Of a DNA stretch of 64,000 nucleotides, positions 9,709 to 18,313 are shown one piece after another. Source of the stretch: Oscillospiraceae bacterium. GTDB lineage: Bacteria; Bacillota; Clostridia; Oscillospirales; Oscillospiraceae. The translations under genes and the position numbers were made by a program. The notes below the pieces were generated by a model. It did not search any database. It was not told where the DNA came from and was given only the letters and a program-made list of their open reading frames with translations. Location: NCBI GenBank assembly GCA_017519975.1, contig JAFWRM010000029.1:1-64000 (forward strand), in the 5' to 3' direction. Position 1 is the first letter of the stretch; each line of letters opens with the position of its first letter.

Positions 9709-10977
9709 ATGACAGAAGAACGGGAACGCACCATATTGGCCGGACTGAGCGCGGATATCATGGATTTCAACGAGAAGTCTACGGAGGACAGTCTGGATGA
9801 ACTGGAAGCACTGGTCGAGACCGCCGGCGGCGAATGCGTTGGCCGCGTGCTCCAGACCAGGCCAGCGCCTGATCCGCACTCCTTTATCGGCGCAGGAAAA
9901 GTAAAGGAACTGAAAGAACTGATCGATGCCAACGACTGCACGCTTGCCGTATTTGACAATGAACTGTCTCCGTCACAGAACAGAGCGCTTGAGGATGAAC
10001 TCGGTGTTCGTGTCATCGACCGATCCACGCTGATTCTGGACATTTTCGCCCAGCGCGCGAAAACAAGGGAAGGCCGGCTGCAGGTGGAACTGGCTCAATA
10101 TCAGTATCTTCTGCCAAGACTGACAGGCATGTGGACTCATCTTGTCAGACAGACCTCATCTGCCAGTCCGATCGGTACCAGAGGCCCCGGTGAAACACAG
10201 TTGGAAACCGACCGCCGGCACATCCGGAGGAAAATTGACAAACTGTCCGCTGAACTGGAGGAAGTCCGGAAAAACCGTTCTGTTCAGCGCCGGCAACGCC
10301 AGAAAAACGGAGTCCCCGTGGCTGCGCTCGTCGGTTATACGAACGCGGGAAAATCCACGCTTCTGAACTGTCTCACCGACGCCGGCATACAGGCGGCGGA
10401 CCGCCTCTTCGACACACTGGACACGACGACGCGAAAACTGCCTCTTCTGTCAGGAAAGCAGATCCTCATCTCCGATACCGTCGGATTCATCAACAAACTG
10501 CCTCACCATCTCGTTGAGGCGTTTAAGGCTACGCTGGAGGAGCTGACCTTTGCCGATATTCTTCTCCACGTCATCGACGTTTCAAACCCCATGTGGCGCC
10601 AGCAGGCCGAAGTTGTCGACCGGCTGATCGGTCAGCTGGGAGCCGCTCAGACGCCCTGTATCCGCGTTTATAACAAATGTGATCTCGTTCCTTTGGAATT
10701 CATTCCCCACGAGGAACTGTCCGTACGTATTTCCGCCAGAACAGGGGAGGGGACCGCAGACCTCCTTGAACTGATCGAAAAGACTCTGGACACCGGAAAG
10801 AAACGGGTGACACTCCATCTTCCTTATGACAAAGGAGAGATGCTGGAACTGATCCACCGCTTCTGCGAGGTTCATTCCGTAGATTATGAAGCGGAGTTTT
10901 CCGTTATGGATATCACCGTCCCGAGCAAGAATTACGCTGCACTCAAACCGTACATCTTTGAACAGGGGAAGACATGA
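9709..10977 (+). CDS. hflX: GTPase HflX
   Basis: HflX is a ribosome-associated GTPase that splits or rescues stalled ribosomes. About 422 residues. The N-terminal HflX domain includes HSFIGAGKVKEL and the central segment GPGETQLETDRRHI is diagnostic. The G domain has G1 GYTNAGKS at about 209-216, DTVGFI (G3) and NKCD (G4). ATG 9709 is preceded by AGAGGA at good spacing; an ATG at 9688 in the same frame has no SD and would add seven residues. The stop codon overlaps the start of the next gene (ATGA), so the two are coupled. Confidence 0.94.
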   Translation: MTEERERTILAGLSADIMDFNEKSTEDSLDELEALVETAGGECVGRVLQTRPAPDPHSFIGAGKVKELKELIDANDCTLAVFDNELSPSQNRALEDELGVRVIDRSTLILDIFAQRAKTREGRLQVELAQYQYLLPRLTGMWTHLVRQTSSASPIGTRGPGETQLETDRRHIRRKIDKLSAELEEVRKNRSVQRRQRQKNGVPVAALVGYTNAGKSTLLNCLTDAGIQAADRLFDTLDTTTRKLPLLSGKQILISDTVGFINKLPHHLVEAFKATLEELTFADILLHVIDVSNPMWRQQAEVVDRLIGQLGAAQTPCIRVYNKCDLVPLEFIPHEELSVRISARTGEGTADLLELIEKTLDTGKKRVTLHLPYDKGEMLELIHRFCEVHSVDYEAEFSVMDITVPSKNYAALKPYIFEQGKT

Positions 10978-11603
10978 TAGAGTACATCACGATCCGGTCT
11001 TACGCCGAGGAAGAACTCGTAGAAAAACGTTCCCGTTTCATCGGACGCGTCTGGCCGATCCATTCTGAGGAGGAAGCCAGACAGCACATACAGGATACGG
11101 CAAAAGAATTCCACGATGCCAGACACACATGCTGGTGCTATCAGCTTCATGAGACCTCCGTCGAAAGATATTCCGACGATGGAGAACCGCAGGGCACCGC
11201 CGGGCAGCCCATGCTCGAATATTTCCGGAACAAGGGAATTGAAAACTACTGCTGTACGGTGACCCGTTATTTCGGAGGGATCCTGCTCGGGACCGGTGGC
11301 CTTGTCCGCGCATATACGGGCGCTGCTGATCTCGCGGCGTCCAAAGCCGGGATCAGTCGGTATCAGACCTGCCGGGAATTCCTCGTGGAATGTACATACA
11401 GTCTTTTTGAACGCCTGCGCGGCGCTGTAGAATCATTTTCAGGACGCATCGTATCTTCGGAGTACTCTTCCAGCGTCCTGTTGTCTGTTCTTATTCCAGA
11501 GGAGTCGGCAGGGGCGTTTGAGCGGAAAGTGACCGATCTTTCCTCGGGAAACGCCGTATGCCTGCCCGGCAAACTGCGAACGGTTCAAATGCCGCTCACG
11601 TAA
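10974..11603 (+). CDS. yigZ: YigZ/IMPACT-family protein
   Basis: A 209-residue protein of the YigZ (YvyE, IMPACT) family, a conserved group with an N-terminal UPF0029 fold and a C-terminal ferredoxin-like domain. Diagnostic segments are EKRSRFIG near residue 16, DDGEPQGTAGQPML near 68 and VTRYFGGILLGTGGLVRAY near 90. The biochemical role in bacteria is not settled; homologues have been tied to translation control. It begins inside the hflX stop codon and so lies in the rpmE-hflX transcript. Confidence 0.9.
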   Translation: MIEYITIRSYAEEELVEKRSRFIGRVWPIHSEEEARQHIQDTAKEFHDARHTCWCYQLHETSVERYSDDGEPQGTAGQPMLEYFRNKGIENYCCTVTRYFGGILLGTGGLVRAYTGAADLAASKAGISRYQTCREFLVECTYSLFERLRGAVESFSGRIVSSEYSSSVLLSVLIPEESAGAFERKVTDLSSGNAVCLPGKLRTVQMPLT

Positions 11604-11637
11604 TACATGATTCACGAATTTTTCTTCTCAAAAACAC

Positions 11638-11666
11638 TTGCATTCTGCATATCGGTGTGGTATTAT
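11638..11666 (+). promoter_or_regulatory. Promoter for tRNA-Pro
   Basis: TTGCAT at 11638-11643, a 17-base spacer, then TATTAT at 11661-11666. The tRNA begins 19 bases further on. Confidence 0.6.
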
Positions 11667-11684
11667 CAATAAGCTGTTAAGCAT

Positions 11685-11761
11685 CCGGGTGTAGCGCAGA
11701 TTGGTAGCGCGCTTGAATGGGGTTCAAGAGGCCGCTGGTTCGACTCCAGTCACTCGGACCA
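11685..11761 (+). tRNA. tRNA-Pro (anticodon GGG)
   Basis: A 77-nt cloverleaf with acceptor CCGGGTG/CACTCGG (one G-T pair), anticodon stem CTTGA/TCAAG around loop ATGGGGT, T-loop TTCGACT and encoded CCA. GGG reads the proline codon CCC. Confidence 0.95.
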
Positions 11762-11767
11762 AGGGAA

Positions 11768-11806
11768 AAAGCCTTGAAACGTAACTGTTTCGAGGCTTTC
11801 CTTGTT
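11768..11806 (+). terminator. Terminator after tRNA-Pro
   Basis: A 13-bp stem, 11768-11780 with 11787-11799, one G-T pair, 6-base loop, followed by a pyrimidine-rich CCTTGTT. Confidence 0.6.
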
Positions 11807-11833
11807 ATTTGCGGTATCGTTTTGGAGTATTGT

Positions 11834-12523
11834 ATGGATGACATTCTGCAGGTTTCACCAATTGCCGACATTTTTACCGATTTTCCGGATAAATTCGGAC
11901 TTCCGCGTCAGAGCGGCCGTGCTTCAGCTCTTTTGGGAACCATAGTATTCCGTCCGGAATACAGAGCGCAGGAAGCGCTGCGCGGTCTTGATGAATTCTC
12001 TCACATCTGGCTTTTGTTTGGGTTTTCGCAACATTTTCTTAAGGGCTGGCATCCAACAGTAAGACCTCCGAAACTGGGAGGGAATGAGAGGACCGGCGTG
12101 TTTGCATCTCGCTCACCGTTCCGGCCAAACCCGCTGGGACTGTCCTGTGTAAAACTCGAGGAAATCCGACCTTCAGATGCGAATGGCCCCATTCTGATCG
12201 TCTCCGGCGTAGATATGGTATCAGCGACTCCCATATACGACATCAAGCCATATATCACATACGCCGACTCACATCCGGAAGCCGTAAGCGGTTTTGCAGC
12301 GAGACACAGCAAGGACAGACTGGCCGTTCGCTTTGCCGATGGCATACAGGAAAAGATCCGCCCGGATAAAATGCAGGGGCTCATTCAATGTCTTCAGGAC
12401 GACCCACGACCATCGTATCACACAGATGATGCAAGAATATATCATATGAGATTCTCTGAGTATGACATCGGTTTTTTCATCAGTGATGGGGTGGTGACCG
12501 TGACATGCGCCGACGAGCTCTGA
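11834..12523 (+). CDS. trmO: tRNA (N6-threonylcarbamoyladenosine(37)-N6)-methyltransferase TrmO-like
   Basis: TrmO uses S-adenosylmethionine to methylate the t6A37 base of threonine tRNAs. The 229-residue protein has the TsaA beta-barrel motifs: FGLPRQSGR near 23, DEFSHIWLLF near 55, NERTGVFASRSPFRPNPLG near 82 and a VSGVDMVSATPIYDIKPY segment near 122. The start ATG 11834 sits behind GGAG. The frame is open upstream into the tRNA and its terminator, but those codons are not coding. The C-terminal TrmO domain is present. Confidence 0.9.
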   Translation: MDDILQVSPIADIFTDFPDKFGLPRQSGRASALLGTIVFRPEYRAQEALRGLDEFSHIWLLFGFSQHFLKGWHPTVRPPKLGGNERTGVFASRSPFRPNPLGLSCVKLEEIRPSDANGPILIVSGVDMVSATPIYDIKPYITYADSHPEAVSGFAARHSKDRLAVRFADGIQEKIRPDKMQGLIQCLQDDPRPSYHTDDARIYHMRFSEYDIGFFISDGVVTVTCADEL

Positions 12524-12580
12524 AATGTTGAATTACTTATTACACAAAATAAAAATTTTGTTCAATATAGGGGAGTAAAT

Positions 12581-12613
12581 GAAGGCCGGTTCTTGCACAT
12601 AGATCCGGCCTTC
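12581..12613. terminator. Hairpin between convergent trmO and radA
   Basis: A perfect 9-bp GC-rich stem, 12581-12589 with 12605-12613, lies between the two converging genes. It probably ends transcription from both sides; the T-tracts are weak. Confidence 0.5.
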
Positions 12614-12620
12614 ATTGCTA

Positions 12621-13973
12621 TTAAGAAAAAACACACTTTAAAGCATCAAACAGGTTCGACGCGGGAATCAGTTCGATTTTTCCATCTGTTCGAAGCTTTT
12701 TCATATTGGCTCTTGGTACGATGCACCGCTTGAAGCCAAGTTTCTCCGCTTCTTTCAGACGCTGGTCCAGATGAGATGCGCTTCGTATCTCTCCAGTGAG
12801 TCCAACTTCTCCAATGGCCAGCAGATCAGCCGGTATTGGCTTTCCGTTCATTCCGGACGCAACGCACAGTATCATAGCCAAATCTGCTCCAGGGTCTTCG
12901 ATCGTCAGACCTCCGATCACATTGATAAAAACGTCGTTTGCACTTACTTTATATGCCGTTCGCTTATCTAGGATCGCGATCATCATATTGGCCCGCGCAT
13001 AATCAAATCCGTTCACGGTTCGTCTTGGATTACCCGAAGCGGAAGCCGCCAGCCCCTGGACCTCAGCCAGGATCGGTCTGGAACCTTCCATGACACATGT
13101 CACACAGGTTCCAGGCGCGTTGACAGGACGTTCCGCAAGCAGCAGTGCGGAAGGATTTGATATCCCGTGAAGTCCATCTTCCAGCATCTCGAATACGCCG
13201 ATCTCGTTAGTAGATCCAAATCTGTTCTTTGCGGCTCGAAGGATCCGGTAATACATCGTTTTTTCGCCTTCAAAGTACAGCACACAATCGACCATGTGTT
13301 CCAGCACCTTTGGTCCTGCAATGACACCGTCCTTATTCACGTGACCGATAAGAAAAACCGTGCATCCTGTTTCCTTGCCATAGCGCATGAACTTCATGGT
13401 GCACGCCTTTACCTGCGCCACGCTTCCGGCCGCCGAAGCTGCATCGTCGGAATACATTGTCTGTATCGAATCTACAATAAGTATATCAGGCTTCGATACT
13501 TCAGCAGCCAGAAGGATGTCGTCTGCAGACGTTTCGGCAAGAACATACAGACGCTCCGCCGTTATGCCCAGCCGATCTGCGCGCATCCGAATCTGCTTTT
13601 CTGATTCTTCACCGGTCACATACAGAACACTGTCTGTCTGACATAACTGCTGGCAGATCTGCAGGAGCAGAGTGGATTTTCCTATGCCCGGTGCACCACC
13701 GAACAGAACGAGAGACCCTCTTACAGCGCCGCCTCCCAGAACTCTGTCCAGTTCCGGCATGCCCGTAGAAAAGCGTATCTCCTCTCCACTGTCCAGTTCG
13801 ATGAGTCTCACGGGGACACGCGAACGTGCTGCGGTCGCTGCTGCCGGTCGTGGTGACGGCGTTCTGGGCTGTTCTACAATGGAGTTCCAGGCACCGCAGC
13901 TTCGACATCTTCCCTCCCACTTTGGAGTTTCATTGCCGCATTCCGTACAGTAATACAGTGATTTCTGCTTCAT
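12621..13973 (-). CDS. radA: DNA repair protein RadA
   Basis: RadA is a RecA-like ATPase that drives branch migration of recombination intermediates. The 450-residue protein starts MKQKSLYYC with a CxxC...CxxC zinc finger (residues 9-27). Walker A GGAPGIGKST is near 100, the RadA-specific KNRFGSTNEIG near 255, and a C-terminal Lon-protease-like domain follows. ATG 13973 is the likely start; upstream codons in frame overlap the neighbouring lipoprotein gene. It lies 7 bases downstream of that gene on the same strand, so they share a transcript. Confidence 0.96.
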   Translation of the reverse strand: MKQKSLYYCTECGNETPKWEGRCRSCGAWNSIVEQPRTPSPRPAAATAARSRVPVRLIELDSGEEIRFSTGMPELDRVLGGGAVRGSLVLFGGAPGIGKSTLLLQICQQLCQTDSVLYVTGEESEKQIRMRADRLGITAERLYVLAETSADDILLAAEVSKPDILIVDSIQTMYSDDAASAAGSVAQVKACTMKFMRYGKETGCTVFLIGHVNKDGVIAGPKVLEHMVDCVLYFEGEKTMYYRILRAAKNRFGSTNEIGVFEMLEDGLHGISNPSALLLAERPVNAPGTCVTCVMEGSRPILAEVQGLAASASGNPRRTVNGFDYARANMMIAILDKRTAYKVSANDVFINVIGGLTIEDPGADLAMILCVASGMNGKPIPADLLAIGEVGLTGEIRSASHLDQRLKEAEKLGFKRCIVPRANMKKLRTDGKIELIPASNLFDALKCVFS

Positions 13974-13980
13974 TATTCCA

Positions 13981-15111
13981 TCATTCAAAAGTAAAACTGC
14001 CGGAATCACCGATGATGCAGACGTATGTCTTGCCAATACCGTAGCTGATCTCCGAACCGTCTTCAAGAGTATACACGAACTGGCTGTTGCTGTCCGCTCG
14101 GTTCCATGTAACGGGAACGCATACGCCGTCTCTGATGAACCAGGCCTTGCCTGAACCTGTCAGGGTCATATCGATACGTCCCTTATTATCGTTCGGGATA
14201 TTCCAGAAACTGGTCTGAAGGACGATAATATTCCGGAACGGCACCTGGTCACCGGTGTCCCCATCCACATATCGTGAACCGAATTGGCTGGGATAATACA
14301 TGTGTTCTTCTTCTTCATATCCAAAAGAAGTCTGTTTGCCGAGTGAACTGAACGTTACCGTCAGCTTCTTTGCCGGATCACCCTCAGGTACGGCTTTGTC
14401 ATCGAACGTCATGTGTACCTTGTAATCGTCCTTATGTTCCAGGCGGAAGCCTGTCCTTGGAAGGCATTCGAGCAGTGAATCGCTTGTAAAACAGAGGCTG
14501 TGTTCGTATCCAAGGTTTGAACGACGCCATTGATCACGGAAAAAGATTCCGTAGTCGACGCCGCACCCATCGATCCGGTCATATGCGCCGGACTCGAACG
14601 CATTCCTCGCCTGCGGACTGGCTCCGGCATGAACGTAGATGGCATCATAAGCTCTGACCAGCTCAAGATAATAATGCCTTGAACTGCGGATACTTCCTAT
14701 CGTATTCCCAGCCTCGGGTTTCTGGAACAGCGCGAACATGCGGGTGATGCCCGACTCAACAAGCAGCTCATACAGTATGTCGACTTCTCGCGTACCAAGC
14801 TGGGGCTGCGCGATGCGGATATTGTTGATCATTACGCCGAATGGCCGGCTGGCAGAGATGTCCTCCTCCGTTTCTTCTCCGGTAAGCGGATTGACGTACA
14901 GCGGCCCGGTCTCCTCTGGTTCCGGTTCCGGTTCAGGCTCCGGCTCCGGTTCAGGCTCCGGTTCAGGCTCCGGTACCTCCGGTTCCTCCTTATCCGTCTC
15001 TGCCTCCGGTATGGGTGTCTCCTCAGGGACAGCGTCTTCCGATTTGCTGCAGGCACACAGAGAAAGAACCATGATCAATGCCATAAGAATACAGATCAGT
15101 CGTTTTGCCAT
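13981..15111 (-). CDS. DUF3048 domain lipoprotein (YerB-like)
   Basis: A 376-residue secreted lipoprotein. The signal peptide ends in a lipobox LCAC with the lipid-bearing cysteine near residue 21. A low-complexity linker of alternating Glu-Pro follows at about residues 48-70, then a DUF3048 domain beginning near PLYVNPLTGEE and including RPFGVMINN and SIRSSRHYYLELV. The function of DUF3048 is unknown; a cell-wall role is often assumed. The start is ATG 15111: GGGAGG touches the earlier ATG at 15120 but is nine bases from this one. The Glu-Pro tract probably spans the wall. It heads an operon with radA. Confidence 0.85.
   Translation of the reverse strand: MAKRLICILMALIMVLSLCACSKSEDAVPEETPIPEAETDKEEPEVPEPEPEPEPEPEPEPEPEPEETGPLYVNPLTGEETEEDISASRPFGVMINNIRIAQPQLGTREVDILYELLVESGITRMFALFQKPEAGNTIGSIRSSRHYYLELVRAYDAIYVHAGASPQARNAFESGAYDRIDGCGVDYGIFFRDQWRRSNLGYEHSLCFTSDSLLECLPRTGFRLEHKDDYKVHMTFDDKAVPEGDPAKKLTVTFSSLGKQTSFGYEEEEHMYYPSQFGSRYVDGDTGDQVPFRNIIVLQTSFWNIPNDNKGRIDMTLTGSGKAWFIRDGVCVPVTWNRADSNSQFVYTLEDGSEISYGIGKTYVCIIGDSGSFTFE
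14915..14972. repeat. Hexamer microsatellite coding for Glu-Pro repeats
   Basis: About nine tandem copies of a 6-base unit (GGTTCC, GGCTCC or GGTTCA on this strand) encode the Glu-Pro linker of the DUF3048 lipoprotein. Slippage by whole units would change linker length without breaking the frame. Confidence 0.85.
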
Positions 15112-15142
15112 TGGTCTCATCCTCCCATCTCAGGATGATACT

Positions 15143-15171
15143 ATTGTACGCTATTCCTCTATATGTGTCAA
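15143..15171 (-). promoter_or_regulatory. Promoter for the DUF3048-radA operon
   Basis: Read leftward: TTGACA (15166-15171), 17-base spacer, TACAAT (15143-15148). Confidence 0.7.
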
Positions 15172-15186
15172 ACAGAGAAGAAACAC

Positions 15187-15215
15187 TTGAGAGAGACTCA
15201 AATCGATAGTATAAT
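15187..15215 (+). promoter_or_regulatory. Promoter for the DUF4364 gene
   Basis: TTGAGA (15187-15192), 17-base spacer, TATAAT (15210-15215). It is divergent from the DUF3048-radA promoter. Confidence 0.65.
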
Positions 15216-15240
15216 CTAAACAAAGGCAGGCGACGAGCAT

Positions 15241-15762
15241 ATGGAAAACAGATTTGGATTCATACGCGAGAAGATAGATATCAAGATCCTGATCCTGTAC
15301 ATTCTGTCACGATGCCGTTTTCCGGCAGACAGCGATCAGCTCAGTGAGATGGTCTTCTGCGACGACGGGATCAGTTATTTTGATTACGCGGAATGCCTGG
15401 ATGAACTGATCAGCTCCGGTCATATCGATTTGACGGACGGCAGATACGTGATAACCGAAAAAGGCCGCAGCAACAGTCTTATTACGGAAAGCAGCGTGCC
15501 GTTCTCCGTAAGAAAAAAGGCTACGCAGCAGACGGTACTCTTCAACTCTTCGGAAGCCAGGAAATCGAAGATCGTTACGGAAGCCACACCGCTGCCCGAC
15601 GGTGGATATTCCCTCCATCTGGCCCTTTCCGACGGAGTGGTCCAGGTCATGGAAACAGTTCTTTACGCAGATGATAAAAAGCAGGCAGATATGCTTCTTT
15701 CGGGCTTCCGTCGGCACGCCGAGAACGCATATAACTCGTTCATACAGAGTCTTCTGCAGTGA
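15241..15762 (+). CDS. DUF4364 family protein, winged-helix-like
   Basis: A 173-residue protein of the Firmicutes family DUF4364. The N-terminal half (ILILYILSRCRFP, then DYAECLDELISSGHIDLTDGRYVITEKGR) looks like a winged helix of the PadR/MarR kind, with the ITEKGR ending typical of the wing strand. The C-terminal half is a small alpha-beta domain. A DNA-binding regulator role is inferred, with no known target. It has its own promoter and ends in a strong terminator. Confidence 0.8.
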   Translation: MENRFGFIREKIDIKILILYILSRCRFPADSDQLSEMVFCDDGISYFDYAECLDELISSGHIDLTDGRYVITEKGRSNSLITESSVPFSVRKKATQQTVLFNSSEARKSKIVTEATPLPDGGYSLHLALSDGVVQVMETVLYADDKKQADMLLSGFRRHAENAYNSFIQSLLQ

Positions 15763-15775
15763 TCTTTCAAGCATA

Positions 15776-15815
15776 AAGAAATCCCTTTTGCCATCTCAGG
15801 CAAAAGGGATTTCTT
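15776..15815. terminator. Strong hairpin serving the DUF4364 gene and the tRNA cluster
   Basis: A perfect 17-bp stem, 15776-15792 with 15799-15815, loop ATCTCA. It lies between the rightward DUF4364 gene and the leftward tRNA genes and is placed to stop both. Confidence 0.75.
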
Positions 15816-15820
15816 CGTTG

Positions 15821-15895
<75 letters not shown>

Positions 15896-15898
15896 GTC

Positions 15899-15974
15899 TG
15901 GAGCGGGCGACGAGGCTCGAACTCGCTACCTCCACCTTGGCAAGGTGGCGCTCTACCAGATGAGCTACGCCCGC
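15899..15974 (-). tRNA. tRNA-Gly (anticodon GCC)
   Basis: A 76-nt gene with acceptor GCGGGCG/CGCCCGC, anticodon stem CCACC/GGTGG around TTGCCAA, encoded CCA; three bases from tRNA-Cys. Confidence 0.96.
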
Positions 15975-15978
15975 AGAA

Positions 15979-16054
15979 TGGTGCCCAGAGCCGGAATCGA
16001 ACCAGCGACACGGGGATTTTCAGTCCCCTGCTCTACCAACAGAGCTATCTGGGC
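15979..16054 (-). tRNA. tRNA-Phe (anticodon GAA)
   Basis: A 76-nt gene with acceptor GCCCAGA/TCTGGGC, anticodon stem GGGGA/TCCCC around CTGAAAA, encoded CCA. Confidence 0.96.
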
Positions 16055-16084
16055 AAATATGAGGGCGGAAGAAACCGCCCTGTT

Positions 16085-16161
16085 TGGCGACCCAGAACGG
16101 GCTCGAACCGTCGACCTCCAGCGTGACAGGCTGGCGTTCTAACCAACTGAACTACTGGGCC
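16085..16161 (-). tRNA. tRNA-Asp (anticodon GTC)
   Basis: A 77-nt gene with acceptor GGCCCAG/CTGGGTC (one G-T pair), G73 discriminator, anticodon stem CCAGC/GCTGG around CTGTCAC, encoded CCA. Confidence 0.96.
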
Positions 16162-16164
16162 ATA

Positions 16165-16240
16165 TGGTGGGAACAACAGGGCTCGAACCTGTGACCCCTT
16201 GCTTGTAAGGCAAGTGCTCTCCCAGCTGAGCTATGCTCCC
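16165..16240 (-). tRNA. tRNA-Val (anticodon TAC)
   Basis: A 76-nt gene with acceptor GGGAGCA/TGTTCCC, anticodon stem CTTGC/GCAAG around CTTACAA, encoded CCA. First gene of the cluster after the promoter. Confidence 0.96.
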
Positions 16241-16269
16241 GACGCAGCCGTTCTCAACAGCGCTTGCTT

Positions 16270-16298
16270 ATTATATCCAATGAAGAATGGAATGTCAA
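16270..16298 (-). promoter_or_regulatory. Consensus promoter for the tRNA cluster
   Basis: Read leftward: a perfect TTGACA (16293-16298), 17 bases, a perfect TATAAT (16270-16275). The tRNA-Val 5' end is 29 bases further. Confidence 0.8.
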
Positions 16299-16337
16299 CA
16301 GATATTTTTTCTGTTTGAAAAAGGAGCCCACCAGAAA

Positions 16338-17192
16338 TCAGGCCAGTTCCTCCGGATCAAACGTATATACCTTATCGCAGAACTGGCAGGTCACTTCTAT
16401 GGGTTCAGCTTCCCTGCGCATTTCATCCAGTTCCTTTCTGTCGATGCCGGAGATGGCAGCCAGCACTTTCTCCTTGGAACAGTAGCACCGATAGGATACG
16501 GATCGACGATCGAGCAGCACCGGGTCAAATCCAAGAAGTACCATCTGTACCAGATCTTCAACAGATCCTCCGTTAAGGACAGAAGTTACCGCACCAATCT
16601 GCAGAACGCTCTGCTCCAGGGAAGCCGCCAGCTCCTCGTCCGCTCCGGGAAGGAGCTGGACCACATATCCCCCGGCGGCACATACGGATCCGTCATGCCC
16701 GATCAGCACGCCGAGCGCGCATGCGGACGGGATCTGTTCGCTTGAAGTAAAATATGCGGTAAAGTCTTCGGCGATTTCGCCGCTCACAAGTTCCACGCTT
16801 CCAACATAAGGTTCTTTCAGATTGAGATCCTTGATCACCGTAAGCATGCCGTGTGTCCCCACCGCTCCCGACACGTCAAGTTTGCCATTTGGCTTCAGAG
16901 GCAGTTCCACACGGCTGTTGGCAGCGTATCCTCTTGCGTTTCCTTCGCTGTCGGAAACACACAGGATGGTACCTGCGGGACCACCTCCGTTGATTCGAAC
17001 GGTTACGGAATCGTTTTTCCCCTTCAGCGAACTGCCGATGATGGAGGCGGCGGTGATCGTGCGTCCCGCCGCGGCGGTGACGACGCGGCTCATACCGTGG
17101 ATTTCCCTCATACGTTCGACCATGTTTCTGGAATCGATGGCAGTCATTCGAATCATTCCGTTCGCAGCAATCGCTCTGATGATCTCATCCAT
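16338..17192 (-). CDS. hslO: Hsp33 redox-regulated chaperone
   Basis: Hsp33 is a cytoplasmic holdase switched on by oxidative unfolding of its zinc site. The protein of about 284 residues has the N-terminal domain with SRVVTAAAGRTITAASI and NGGGPAGTI. The four zinc cysteines sit at the C-terminus as Cys-Tyr-Cys and Cys-Gln-Phe-Cys. The start is ATG 17192 or a TTG two codons earlier; GGGAG lies upstream of both. It is the last gene of a leftward run that includes the methyltransferase and yerC. Presence of a redox chaperone in an anaerobe suggests exposure to oxidants. Confidence 0.95.
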   Translation of the reverse strand: MDEIIRAIAANGMIRMTAIDSRNMVERMREIHGMSRVVTAAAGRTITAASIIGSSLKGKNDSVTVRINGGGPAGTILCVSDSEGNARGYAANSRVELPLKPNGKLDVSGAVGTHGMLTVIKDLNLKEPYVGSVELVSGEIAEDFTAYFTSSEQIPSACALGVLIGHDGSVCAAGGYVVQLLPGADEELAASLEQSVLQIGAVTSVLNGGSVEDLVQMVLLGFDPVLLDRRSVSYRCYCSKEKVLAAISGIDRKELDEMRREAEPIEVTCQFCDKVYTFDPEELA

Positions 17193-17209
17193 TTTCAAGC
17201 TTCTCCCAA

Positions 17210-17953
17210 TTATAGCATTTTCCGTGCCGCGCAGAAGAACCGGCGTTCCTGTGGGCTGGGGCCTTCCGTTTTCCTGTCCGCAAAAAAACGAACGTCGGTA
17301 AACCCGGATCTACGCAGCACATCTTCAAGTTCATTCGTCGTATGCGCATATTCCACATGCTCTTCCGTATCCCGACGCCAGAGTCTTCCCTGTTTTTCAA
17401 AGAGATCCATGCAGTAAACACAGGACCTGCTGTCTTCGTCAAAATCTGTTCGCCAGACACAGAACACATCGGCTCTCTCATCCAGAAAGATCTGCCCATC
17501 CAGTTCCCGCAGAGCATGCTCCGCAAGACAGTCAAACACCAGAAGTCCACCCGGATTCAAGAACAGCCGGATCCTGTCAAATACGCGTGCCAGCTTCTCC
17601 CGGGGTATGTAATTCATCCCGTCCAGCGTGCATACGGCAGCGTCAGACGTCCCGTAAAGATCCAGTTCTTCCAGATCCTGACATATCAGCAATGGCTGCG
17701 GCGTACAAGCGGAAAGCTTTTCCCTTGCCTGCATCAGCATCTCCGGCGAACGGTCAACGGCAATGAGATCGTATCCTCTGCGTGAAAGCTCCGCCGTCAT
17801 GCTGCCGGTACCGCAGGCGAGGTCAATCACCGATATCGGCCGGCACCCGTAAAGAGAAAAGATCCTCTCGTAAAAATCCGCAAAAGACGAATAGCTGACG
17901 TCCTCCGTCAGTTCGTCATAATACCCGGCCAGCGCAAAGTAAGGCAGCATCAT
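17210..17953 (-). CDS. Class I SAM-dependent methyltransferase, substrate unknown
   Basis: A 247-residue Rossmann methyltransferase. Motif I is VIDLACGTGSM near residue 42, followed by the acidic AVDRSPEML near 64 and a motif-III-like DAAVCTLDGMNYI near 100. It resembles the YqeM-type family seen in Firmicutes. The substrate is not recognisable. Its start overlaps the end of yerC by four bases, so the two are translationally coupled, and hslO follows 17 bases downstream. Confidence 0.85.
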   Translation of the reverse strand: MMLPYFALAGYYDELTEDVSYSSFADFYERIFSLYGCRPISVIDLACGTGSMTAELSRRGYDLIAVDRSPEMLMQAREKLSACTPQPLLICQDLEELDLYGTSDAAVCTLDGMNYIPREKLARVFDRIRLFLNPGGLLVFDCLAEHALRELDGQIFLDERADVFCVWRTDFDEDSRSCVYCMDLFEKQGRLWRRDTEEHVEYAHTTNELEDVLRRSGFTDVRFFADRKTEGPSPQERRFFCAARKML

Positions 17954-18258
17954 TCCATCTCATTTTCCGGATCGTCCAGACGCGAAAACGCAATCTCATA
18001 TCCGGCAGAGCCGTTCTGCAGATTTCGGTTGACTCTGCTGACGATTGCGCTTGAAGCCCCTGTCTCTTCCAATATTTCATTGTATATGTGTCCGTCGTGC
18101 AGCATACGGGCGACCTGAAAACGCTGTTCAAGAGCGTGAATCTCCTTTTTCGTACACAGATCGTTGAAAAAAAGGCTGAATTCTTCTTCCGTCTTCAGGG
18201 TCATGAGCGCCTGATATAATTCAGGCACAGGATCCTCTCTGCGTGAATTGTGCATCAT
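17950..18258 (-). CDS. YerC/YecD-family TrpR-like DNA-binding protein
   Basis: A 102-residue all-helical protein of the TrpR-like YerC/YecD family. The helix-turn-helix covers about residues 35-75, with QRFQVARMLHDGHIYNEIL followed by TGASSAIVSRVNR as recognition helix. It most likely binds DNA as a dimer, and a ligand is not known. It overlaps the start of the methyltransferase gene and follows the radical-SAM pair by 55 bases, so it may be in their transcript. Confidence 0.85.
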   Translation of the reverse strand: MMHNSRREDPVPELYQALMTLKTEEEFSLFFNDLCTKKEIHALEQRFQVARMLHDGHIYNEILEETGASSAIVSRVNRNLQNGSAGYEIAFSRLDDPENEME

Positions 18259-18313
18259 GTACTCCCTTTCTCATCATGTAATTCAGTTATATCCGGCCAG
18301 GCCATCCCGTGTG

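Noticed and set aside
16299..16337. Terminator for hslO in the A/T-rich stretch after its stop
   Set aside because: A short AACAGA/TCTGTT stem exists, but it is weak and runs into the tRNA promoter, so it was not annotated.
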